Positions 1 to 7,700 of a DNA stretch of 64,000 nucleotides are shown here, in pieces. A model generated the notes under the pieces. It did not search any database and was not told the DNA's origin. It saw nothing but the letters and a program-made list of their open reading frames with translations. Source of the DNA: Corynebacterium sp. NML98-0116 (GTDB lineage Bacteria > Actinomycetota > Actinomycetes > Mycobacteriales > Mycobacteriaceae); NCBI RefSeq assembly GCF_001767255.1, contig NZ_CP017639.1, positions 2,136,719 to 2,200,718 on the forward strand. Reading direction: 5' to 3'. The translations under genes and the position numbers were made by a program. The stretch's first letter is position 1; each line of letters opens with the position of its first letter.

Positions 1-310
1 CGTTGACCTGTGGGTTCTTGCGCAGGACGGCGCGGCGCTGGCGCTCGGTCAGGCCGCCCCACACGCCGAACTCGACCCGGTTTTCGAGGGCCTCGGCGAG
101 GCACTCGAGTTGGACGGGGCAGCGTCGACAAATTTCTGCGGCCTTGCGCTGCTCGGCACCTTGCACGAAGAGAGCATCTGGGTCACCTGTGCGACAGATT
201 GCACGCGTAATCCACTCCCCACGGTCAAACACAAGATCCCCAGCAGAGTTCACACGGCGCGGAATGGCGCGGGTGTCCTCGTACGTCGCGGTTCCAAGAG
301 TGGCAGTCAT
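1..310 (-). CDS. whcA: WhiB-family iron-sulfur regulator, WhcA/WhiB4-like (partial)
   Basis: The gene reads leftward from ATG at 308-310 and runs off the window, so only about 103 residues are visible. The four WhiB cluster cysteines are at about residues 39, 61, 64 and 70, in the order C-x21-C-x2-C-x5-C, followed by the turn motif GVWGG at 82-86 and a basic stretch (RQRRAVLRKN) that would contact DNA. WhiB proteins carry a redox-sensitive 4Fe-4S cluster and act as transcription regulators. Divergence from a class A PBP matches the known whcA/ponA arrangement in corynebacteria and whiB4/ponA2 in mycobacteria, so I infer the oxidative-stress regulator WhcA. A GAAAGGAG ribosome site lies upstream of the start. 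The C-terminus is not visible. Confidence 0.85.
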   Translation of the reverse strand, partial: MTATLGTATYEDTRAIPRRVNSAGDLVFDRGEWITRAICRTGDPDALFVQGAEQRKAAEICRRCPVQLECLAEALENRVEFGVWGGLTERQRRAVLRKNPQVN

Positions 311-465
311 GAATCGGTCTCCTTTCAAGCGGAGGCAAAGTATAATACTTAGACCCATTAAGCGCTTGTAAGTGTATTCACAGGGTATGCACCTTGTAAA
401 ATGCATCACATGAAAGGTGGGGGCGTCCTATTCACTCTCTCCCGCGTTTCATTTAAGGTAACGGT
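311..465. promoter_or_regulatory. Divergent whcA-ponA promoter region
   Basis: This 155-bp AT-rich spacer separates two divergent genes. TATAAT at 341-346 fits a rightward -10 box, and on the other strand TATACT (338-343) fits a -10 for the WhiB gene. TAAAAT near 399 could be a second rightward -10 closer to ponA. The assignment rests on sequence resemblance only. Confidence 0.4.
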
Positions 466-2859
466 GTGACTGCACTTCGTTCCTTTGGAAACCTTTTGCT
501 CGGCCTTTGCGCCGTTGCGCTGGCGATTGCCCTGTGTTTGGCGCCGGTCGCAGGCCTGACGGGCCTCGCGATTGCGCGCACCGCGAATACAATGCAGTCG
601 AATCTGCTCGACCTGACACACGGCGATGTCCCCGGTGTCACGACCGTTACGGACGTCAACGGCACCCCCATTGCGTGGTTATACAAACAGCGTAGATACG
701 AGGTTCCAAGCGAAAAAATTTCAGCGCATGTAAAACATGCGCTGGTTTCCACAGAGGATCGACGCTTTTATATGCACGACGGCGTTGATATGCAGGGCTT
801 CGCGAGGGCCATGGTGACCAATGTGCTGGCGGGTGGTGTCGAGCAGGGGGCGTCGACAATTAATCAGCAGTACGTGAAGAACTACCTGTGGCTGGTGGAG
901 GCAGGTAACGACGAGGAGGCGCAGGCGGCGACCGAGCAGTCGATCCCGAGGAAGCTGCGCGAAATGCGCATGGCATCCGACCTGGACAAGACGCTGACGA
1001 AGGACGAGATCCTCACCCGCTACCTCAACCTAGTTTCCTTCGGAAACCACGCCTACGGCATCGAGGCCGCAGCCCGCATCTATTTCGACATCCCGGCCGC
1101 TGAACTGAACCCGCCGCAGGCGGCGCTGCTGGTGGGGCTGCTGCAGTCCGTGGAGTACCTGAACCCGTACACGAACCCGGAGGGCGCGACGCAGCGCCGC
1201 AACACCGTGCTGCAGAACATGGTGAACGAAGGCCACCTCACGCAGGCGGAAGCGGACCGCTACGCGGCGACCCCACTGGGCGTGGTGGACAAGCCGAAGG
1301 GTTTGCCGGACGGCTGCATCACCGCCGGTGACGCAGGCTTTATGTGCGACTACGCCCTGCAGTACCTGGAGAGCAAAGGCTTAAGCCTCGACGAGATCGA
1401 GCGCGGCTCCTACACCATCACCACCACCCTCGACCCGGCGGTGCAGGCCTCGACGGTGCAGGCGGTGCGTAACAACGTCAACCCAGCCACCCACGGCGTG
1501 GCCGAGGTCCTCAACGTGATCCGGCCCGGCGCGGACTCCCGCGACATCCTCGCGATGGCATCCTCGCGCTACTACGGCCTCGAGCTGGAGAAGCACCAGA
1601 CGATCATGCCGCAGCCGACCTCCATGGTGGGCAATGGCGCCGGTTCCGTGTTCAAGATTTTCACGGCGGCTGCAGCGCTCGAGCAGGGCTACGGCCTCGA
1701 CTCCATGCTGAACACCCCGGCGCGCTCCGTGGTCTACGGCATGGGCAAGGGCGGCGCCGCCGGCTGCCCGCCGGGCGCCTACTGCGTGGAGAACGCCGGC
1801 GTCTACCCGCCGCAGATGACGCTACGCGACGCCTTAGCTCAGTCCCCGAACACCTCGTTCATCGAGCTCATCCAGAGCGTCGGCGTCACCCCAACAGTGG
1901 ATATGGCGGTGCGCCTGGGCCTTCGCTCCTACACCGAACCCAATACGTTTGGCGACGGCCGCTCCGTCGCCCAAGCCGCGAAGGAAGAGAACATGGGCTC
2001 CTTCGTGCTGGGTCCAACCGCCGTGAACCCGCTCGAACTGTCCAACGTGGGCGCCACGCTCGCCGCGGGTGGCCGCTGGTGCGAGCCGAACCCGATCAAG
2101 AGCGTCGTGGATAAGCACGGGCAGGAAGTGTTCATCCAGCGCCCGCCGTGCGAGCAAGTCATCGACCCAGACATCGCCGGCGCGCTCGCCCTCGGCATGT
2201 CACACGACACTATCGACGGCACCGCCAAGGACGCAGCCGCCGCCTCCCGGTGGACCGCACCCGTCGCTGCCAAGACCGGCACCACGGAGTCCCACCAGTC
2301 CTCCGCGTTCCTCGGGTTCACCCGCGGGATGGCCGGCGCGCCATACATCTTCAATGACGGCACCCAGACCACCCCGCTGTGCACCGGCCCGGTGCGCCAG
2401 TGCTCCGCAGGCAACCTGTTCGGCGGCAACGAGGCCGCGCGCACCTGGTTCCAAGCCGCCCACGGCGTGCCCGGCGCCGCGGCGGCAGGCCTGCCGCCGA
2501 CGAACGCGACCTACACGCGCGGCACGAAGCAGTCGGCGCTCGACGCCGTCGTCGGCCTCCCGGCCGCCACCGCGAAGCAGCAGCTCCAGGCGCAAGGGTT
2601 CAACGTGACCACCCAAACCGTCTTCGGCAACGGGGCGCCCGCAGGCAACGTTATCGCCGCGATCCCCGCCAACCCGGCGCTCACGCAGGGCACCATGGTG
2701 ACCCTCAACGTGTCCGACGGCAGCGCCGCCTCCCCCACCGCGTCGCCGTCGGCGTCCACCCCGCCACCAACGAGCACGCAGGCCCCCGCCGTCGACTTCG
2801 ACGGCATCCAGCAGTCACTGAACGACGCCCGCGATGCGCTCACGAACGTCTTCCAATAA
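466..2859 (+). CDS. ponA: Class A penicillin-binding protein with C-terminal PASTA domain
   Basis: This is a 797-residue bifunctional peptidoglycan synthase. A GTG start was chosen because it precedes a single N-terminal membrane segment (residues 9-40). The glycosyltransferase domain (about 60-240) shows the STEDRRFYMHDG motif with its catalytic Glu and the QGASTINQQ motif. The transpeptidase domain has SVFK (nucleophile Ser), SPN and KTGT. A PASTA repeat (about 685-750) is followed by a Pro/Ser/Thr-rich tail. The protein polymerises and cross-links glycan strands outside the membrane, and PASTA domains sense muropeptides or lipid II. It is divergent from the WhiB gene, as in other corynebacteria. 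The symbol follows family usage and the paralogue number is not certain. Confidence 0.93.
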   Translation: MTALRSFGNLLLGLCAVALAIALCLAPVAGLTGLAIARTANTMQSNLLDLTHGDVPGVTTVTDVNGTPIAWLYKQRRYEVPSEKISAHVKHALVSTEDRRFYMHDGVDMQGFARAMVTNVLAGGVEQGASTINQQYVKNYLWLVEAGNDEEAQAATEQSIPRKLREMRMASDLDKTLTKDEILTRYLNLVSFGNHAYGIEAAARIYFDIPAAELNPPQAALLVGLLQSVEYLNPYTNPEGATQRRNTVLQNMVNEGHLTQAEADRYAATPLGVVDKPKGLPDGCITAGDAGFMCDYALQYLESKGLSLDEIERGSYTITTTLDPAVQASTVQAVRNNVNPATHGVAEVLNVIRPGADSRDILAMASSRYYGLELEKHQTIMPQPTSMVGNGAGSVFKIFTAAAALEQGYGLDSMLNTPARSVVYGMGKGGAAGCPPGAYCVENAGVYPPQMTLRDALAQSPNTSFIELIQSVGVTPTVDMAVRLGLRSYTEPNTFGDGRSVAQAAKEENMGSFVLGPTAVNPLELSNVGATLAAGGRWCEPNPIKSVVDKHGQEVFIQRPPCEQVIDPDIAGALALGMSHDTIDGTAKDAAAASRWTAPVAAKTGTTESHQSSAFLGFTRGMAGAPYIFNDGTQTTPLCTGPVRQCSAGNLFGGNEAARTWFQAAHGVPGAAAAGLPPTNATYTRGTKQSALDAVVGLPAATAKQQLQAQGFNVTTQTVFGNGAPAGNVIAAIPANPALTQGTMVTLNVSDGSAASPTASPSASTPPPTSTQAPAVDFDGIQQSLNDARDALTNVFQ

Positions 2860-2879
2860 GGCTGGTTCCTAGTTCATCC

Positions 2880-3329
2880 CTAGCTCAGGCGGGCCTTGAC
2901 CGCCGTGGAGAGCCGCTTGCCGTCAACACGGCCGGCGGCTTTCGCGTTCGCAGCCTTCATGACCTGCCCCATCTGCGCCATGGACTCAGCGCCGACCTCG
3001 GCGATGGCCTCCTCCACCAGGGCGTCAACCTCCTCGTCCGTGAGCTGGGCGGGCTGGTATGCCTCGAGGATTTCGGCTTCGTGGAGTTCGGCGTCGGCAA
3101 GCTCTTGGCGGCCGTTCGTGGCGTAAATCTCCGCGGACTCGCGGCGCTTCTTCACCTCGCGAGCAATAATCTTCAAGATCTCCGCATCATCCACCTCGTG
3201 CTTCGAACCCTCGGTCTCAGCGGTCTGGATGGCGGCCAGCAACATACGGATCGTGCCGGTGCGTTCCTTCTCCTTCGCCTTCATCGCGGTCTTCAGGTCT
3301 GCGCGCAGCTGTGCTTTCAATTCACTCAT
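2880..3329 (-). CDS. GatB/YqeY domain protein
   Basis: The 149-residue protein matches the YqeY family over its whole length: an N-terminal helical part beginning MSELKAQLRADLKTAM and a C-terminal helical domain with the MGQVMKAANAKAAGRVDG motif. The C-terminal fold is shared with the tail of the GatB amidotransferase subunit, which contacts tRNA. The role of free-standing YqeY proteins is not established. It converges with ponA (20-bp gap) and is divergent from the phosphoesterase gene, 35 bp away. The start is the only reasonable Met. Confidence 0.88.
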   Translation of the reverse strand: MSELKAQLRADLKTAMKAKEKERTGTIRMLLAAIQTAETEGSKHEVDDAEILKIIAREVKKRRESAEIYATNGRQELADAELHEAEILEAYQPAQLTDEEVDALVEEAIAEVGAESMAQMGQVMKAANAKAAGRVDGKRLSTAVKARLS

Positions 3330-3364
3330 GTGGGAAAGCGTAGTCCATCTGTACGCTAGGACGC

Positions 3365-4270
3365 GTGAATACTTCCCTCAAACGCCTCACGCGTGCCGCC
3401 GGCGTCATCGCTGCGACCGGCATGGCCACCGCCGCGTACGGCGTGAGCCAGCTGAACAACTACCGCCTGAAGGAATACACCCTCCCCCTCCTCCCACCCG
3501 GCACCCTCAACGGGCGGGACTCCTTCGACATCTTGCACGTCAGCGACCTCCACATGATCCCAGGCCAACGCGCCAAAGTCGCCTGGGTCTCCAGCCTCGC
3601 CGAACTCCAACCGGACCTGGTGATCAACACCGGCGACAACCTCTCCGACCCCAAGGGCGTGCCCTGGGTCTTCCAGGCCCTCGGCCCGCTCCTCGACGTC
3701 CCGGGCGCCTTCGTCTTCGGCACCAACGACTACTGGGCGCCCCGCCCCGTCAACCCCTTCAAGTACCTCCTCGGCACCAAGCGGGAGCCCTCCTACGTCG
3801 ACCTCCCCTGGGAAGGCATGCGCGCCGCATTCCAGGAGCACGGCTGGCACGACGCCACACACCGTCGCCTCGAGTTCAAAATTAACGACGTCCGCCTCGC
3901 CCTCGCCGGCGTCGACGACCCACACCACAACCTGCACGACTACTCCACCATCGCCGGCGCCCCCAACCCCGACGCCGACCTCTCCATCGCGCTTCTCCAC
4001 GCCCCCTACCGGGAAGTCCTCGACGCCTTCGAGCGCGACGGCTACCAACTGGCGCTGTCCGGCCACACCCACGGCGGCCAGATCTGCCTACCTGGCGAGC
4101 GCGCCATCGTCACCAACGCCGACATCGACCGCGAGCGCGCCTCCGGCCTCCACCGCTTCGGCCGCATGTGGATGGAAGTCTCCAACGGGCTGGGCACCTC
4201 CAAATACGCCCCCGTACGGATCTTCTGCCCGCCATCCGCAGCGCTCCTCCACATCACGGAGCGGTCCTGA
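3365..4270 (+). CDS. Calcineurin-like metallophosphoesterase, membrane-anchored
   Basis: The 301-residue protein starts at GTG and has an N-terminal hydrophobic segment (about residues 11-27) that could be a signal anchor. The metal-binding motifs are in order: DLH near residue 61, GDN near 91, GTND near 121 and GHTHGG near 234-239, the full set for a dinuclear metallophosphoesterase. The order and spacing resemble the YkuE/YaeI subfamily of membrane-associated phosphoesterases. The substrate cannot be told from sequence. The gene sits between the YqeY-family gene and tRNA-Pro and looks monocistronic. Confidence 0.88.
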   Translation: MNTSLKRLTRAAGVIAATGMATAAYGVSQLNNYRLKEYTLPLLPPGTLNGRDSFDILHVSDLHMIPGQRAKVAWVSSLAELQPDLVINTGDNLSDPKGVPWVFQALGPLLDVPGAFVFGTNDYWAPRPVNPFKYLLGTKREPSYVDLPWEGMRAAFQEHGWHDATHRRLEFKINDVRLALAGVDDPHHNLHDYSTIAGAPNPDADLSIALLHAPYREVLDAFERDGYQLALSGHTHGGQICLPGERAIVTNADIDRERASGLHRFGRMWMEVSNGLGTSKYAPVRIFCPPSAALLHITERS

Positions 4271-4320
4271 CCACGGCTTTTGTTTTTCGCGGGCACAGGA
4301 GTAAAGTAACCAGGTGCCCA

Positions 4321-4397
<77 letters not shown>

Positions 4398-4398
4398 A

Positions 4399-4430
4399 TG
4401 AAACCCCGCCGCTTTCGCGGCGGGGTTTCA
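4399..4430 (+). terminator. Rho-independent terminator after tRNA-Pro
   Basis: A near-perfect hairpin has the stem TGAAACCCCGCCGC pairing with GCGGCGGGGTTTCA and a TTTC loop. It starts two bases after the tRNA CCA. The U-tract is short (TTTC), but the stem is very stable. Confidence 0.8.
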
Positions 4431-4455
4431 CGTTGCTCAGGTGGGCTTGGGACCC

Positions 4456-4535
4456 GCGCACCACATTCCTTGTTTTTGGGGAGCACCGTCGGCGTTTCCC
4501 CAGGTCGCCAAGGGGCAGGGTGGGAATTTGGTGTC
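4456..4535. repeat. IR1 palindromic element, copy A1
   Basis: An 80-bp imperfect palindrome. The left arm has CACCACATTCC and the right arm GGGAATTTGGTG. The loop carries the conserved CGTTTCCCCAGGTCG. It is the first of three elements in cluster A between tRNA-Pro and the 1687-residue surface protein gene. Other copies are B1, B2, C, D1, D3, D4 and E. Confidence 0.8.
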
Positions 4536-4550
4536 ACGACGAACGGGCTA

Positions 4551-4628
4551 GACACCAAATTCCCGGTTTTTCGCACGAAGATCTGGAAAAGCCCTGGTCA
4601 CGAAAACCTCATGGGAAAATTTGGTGTC
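4551..4628. repeat. IR1 palindromic element, copy A2
   Basis: A 78-bp palindrome with arms GACACCAAATTCCC and GGGAAAATTTGGTGTC. The loop has a variant of the conserved core (AGCCCTGGTCACG). The arms use the GACACC end variant instead of GTGCACC or GCGCACC. Confidence 0.78.
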
Positions 4629-4643
4629 ACCCCAACCGGGGCG

Positions 4644-4734
4644 AGTGCCAAAGGACGCAACACCATTTGGATTAGACGTCTAAACCTGCAGGTCCAAAAA
4701 GGCCTACTTTTTGGAAGATGCGTCCTTTGGCACT
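4644..4734. repeat. IR2 palindromic element, copy A3, overlapping a CDS end
   Basis: A 91-bp palindrome with arms AGTGCCAAAGGACGCA and TGCGTCCTTTGGCACT, perfect over 16 bp, and a loop with CCTGCAGGTCC. The right arm lies inside the last codons of the leftward surface-protein gene that ends at 4704, so the element supplies part of the coding sequence. Other IR2 copies are at 21940-22030, 32061-32139 and 40733-40811. Confidence 0.82.
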
Positions 4735-7700
4735 GGCTCACCATCTTTGGAGGAACCGAGGACGGTCATGCCACGGTCAAAGCCCTCGGGCTGGCATGCC
4801 TGGGCGATCAGGGAGATCGCCAGGCCGCCGACTGCGATGGCTCCAAACGCGATAGCAACGGGCTGCAGCTGACGGGCGTCGACGCCGAACTGCCTGTTGA
4901 CGGCGGCAATCTGGTCCTCGAACCCGCGGCCTACGTGGCGCAGGGAGTCGTTGAACTGCCCAAGAGCGGCGTTGATCTGGGGCTGCATCGTGTTCGCAAC
5001 GCCAATGCCAACTGCGGCGGCGAGCCCGATTGGTAGCAGCCAGAGGATCGGGCTGTTGAGCGCGAACATGTTGGCCATGCAGCGCTTGGAGCCGTCGGCA
5101 GATGAATCGGCGGGAGCGGGAGTAGGCGTAGAAGGCGCACGCGTGGTCGGGCTCGGGGCTGCACCGCCCTTCGCGATGACCCCCACGACCGTCTTCACCT
5201 CGTACGTTGCGCCCGTGACGGTGGTGACCATGACTGGGATGTCGACCTTCTCGCCTACTTCGGCGGAGGCGGGTGGGGTGACCAGCAGGTCACCGGTTGC
5301 GGACACGGAGGCCCGCCACCCGGTCGGCAGGGCGCCGAGCTTGTAGGTGTTGCCGTCGGTGTGGCCGCTGATCTTGATGGACGTCGGCGCGCCCGGCGCG
5401 GTGATGGCCGGCGGGTACGACGGTGCTGGCGCTTCAGTCGGCGCAGTTGAAGGAGCAGTCGGAGTGGCAGTCGGGGACGGCTCCGGCGCAGCAGTCGCGG
5501 AAGAAGTAGGTTCAACTGGCCCGGTCGGCACGTTGGCCACGGTGAAGACGGCCTGGGTGGTGTAGGCCTCGCCGTGGGCTGGGGTGACGGTGACAGGGAC
5601 GCGGATCCAGGTGCCTGGGGTGGTGGACTTCGGCGCGGTCGCGGTAACGGTGCCGTGCTCGTCGACGCTCACCTTCCAGCCATTGACCCGGTCGGGTACC
5701 GAGTAGCGGTTGCCGTCGGTGGCATTCGTTGCAGGCTGAGTACTCGTCTCGCCGGGAAGGACGGAGGCGGACGCGTAGCTGACGTGCGGGGATTCGTCGG
5801 TTTCCTTGATGGCCGCGAATGCCGGAACGACCAGGATGGCTCCGTCGGTGTAGGTGACCTGAACGGGGATGAGGATGGAGTCGCCGGGCTTGGCGTCGGC
5901 TGGTGGCGTCGAGAAGACGCGGCCGTGCTCGTCGACGGTGGCGGTCCAGCCCGGGATGGTTGGCTTCCACTCGGGGTCGATTTCGAAGGTGGCGTCGGAA
6001 GGAACCTTGGAGCCCTCGTGGAGAGGGACCTCGTCGGTTGCGCCCGGTTCCTGGACGACCTTGCCGTAGGTTGGCACGATGTGGCCGACGCCGACCTCGA
6101 TGATGCGCTTGACCGGGGTCTTGGTTGTCGTGGTGTGTTCGACGGGGTTGCCGACGACGTGGCCGTCGACAAGCTGCCAGGCCTTCTCCGTGATGGTTTG
6201 GCCGTAGGAGCCTTCCTGGATGGTCTTGACCACGCCGGCGGGCAGGCTGTCTACCTGGCGGATTTCGGTCTCGAACGGCACGGGGGTGTGGATGGTCTCG
6301 CGTAGCTCTGTCTGCTTGGATTCCTTCTTGGTGCCGACCAAGATGACCTGGTCCTCAGCGTCCACGACCTGTGGTTTTTGCGCGATGCCGTCGATAATTT
6401 TGTAGGAGATCCTGCCCACCTTGCCGCGCTGTGCGACCTTGTGGGTGCCGGCCTCGAGCGTCGGGTCTTCCCGGATGATGACGCGGTACGGCGTCTCTTC
6501 AGACCAGTGGATTTCCGGCGTGACGCCCGGTGTTTCCTTCGTGCCAACGCGCACGATGCGGTCCTGCGGGTCCGCAATGCGCGTCTGCTCGATGCGTGTG
6601 CTGACCACCTCGGAGTTCGTGATGGTCCTGGTCGTGTTCACTTTGTCGGTGCCGAGCACGCCGGGGTGTTCGGCGTCGACGGCCTGCGTGCCTACGTCGA
6701 GTGTGGGGTCGAAGACGATCTGCGTCTCAAACGGCACGATGACTTCGTACTCGGTGTTGATGTCGAAGGAGACGTCAGGCGCGGACTCCCCGACCACAAC
6801 GAATGCGGCGGTGACCACGTCTTTCGAGCCGTCCTGGTAGGTGACGGTGACGGGGACGTTGAGGTGGTCGCCAGACTCGGCGTCCTTCGGCGGGGTCGCG
6901 GTGACAACGCCCGCGTCGTCGACGCGGAGCTTCCAGCCGTCGAGGCTCGCGGGCACGCTGAACGGCGTCTTTTCCGCGAGGTCGCGGGCAGGGATGCGGG
7001 TGGGCTCGGTGATCTCAGATCGCTTGTCGACGCCCGGCTTCGCCTCCTGCTGCTCGTATCGCGGCTCGTAGACGGCGCGCTGCTCACCGAGGACGACCAC
7101 GGTGGCGACGATGATGGCGGTCGTGCCGTCCTTATAGGTCACGCGCACCGGAATATCCGCGGAGCTGCCCGGTACGGCGCGCTCGCTGACCGGGGTGGTG
7201 ATGGTACCCGTCTTCGGGTCAATCTTGACCTGCTCCCACCGGAGGTTACGCGGCGGAGCGATGTAGTGCTTGTCCTTCGGGTCCGTGATCAGTGCGAACT
7301 TCGGTTCCGAAATGTCCCGGACGCTTCCAGTGTCCAGCTTGCTCGTGACCGTGGTGCCCGGCTTGCCCGACTTGGTTTGGTACCGCGGGTTGTTCATGCC
7401 CTTGTCGTCGCCGACGACGGTGAACGCCGCCGGGACGTCCGCCTCGGAGCCGTCCGGGTAGCGGACGTGGATGTCGATGATCGCCTGGTCACCGGGCCGC
7501 GCGTCCTTCGGCGGAGTGGCCGTGACCACGCCCTCCTTCGACACGTCGAACGTCCAGCCGTCCGGGAGTTGCTCCGGCAGGCTGTATTTCGCCTTCACCG
7601 GGTCCGCCAGCAGGGTGCTGATCATCGAGGAGACCGGCAGCCCGGGCTTGGTGAAGCTCTGCGGGTAGTTCGCAACGTCGGTGCCCGTGCCGTCGCCGAT

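Noticed and set aside
4456..4734. IR1/IR2 clusters as a CRISPR array
   Set aside because: Elements are palindromes of about 80 bp with variable spacing and no unique spacers of constant length. No cas gene is present.
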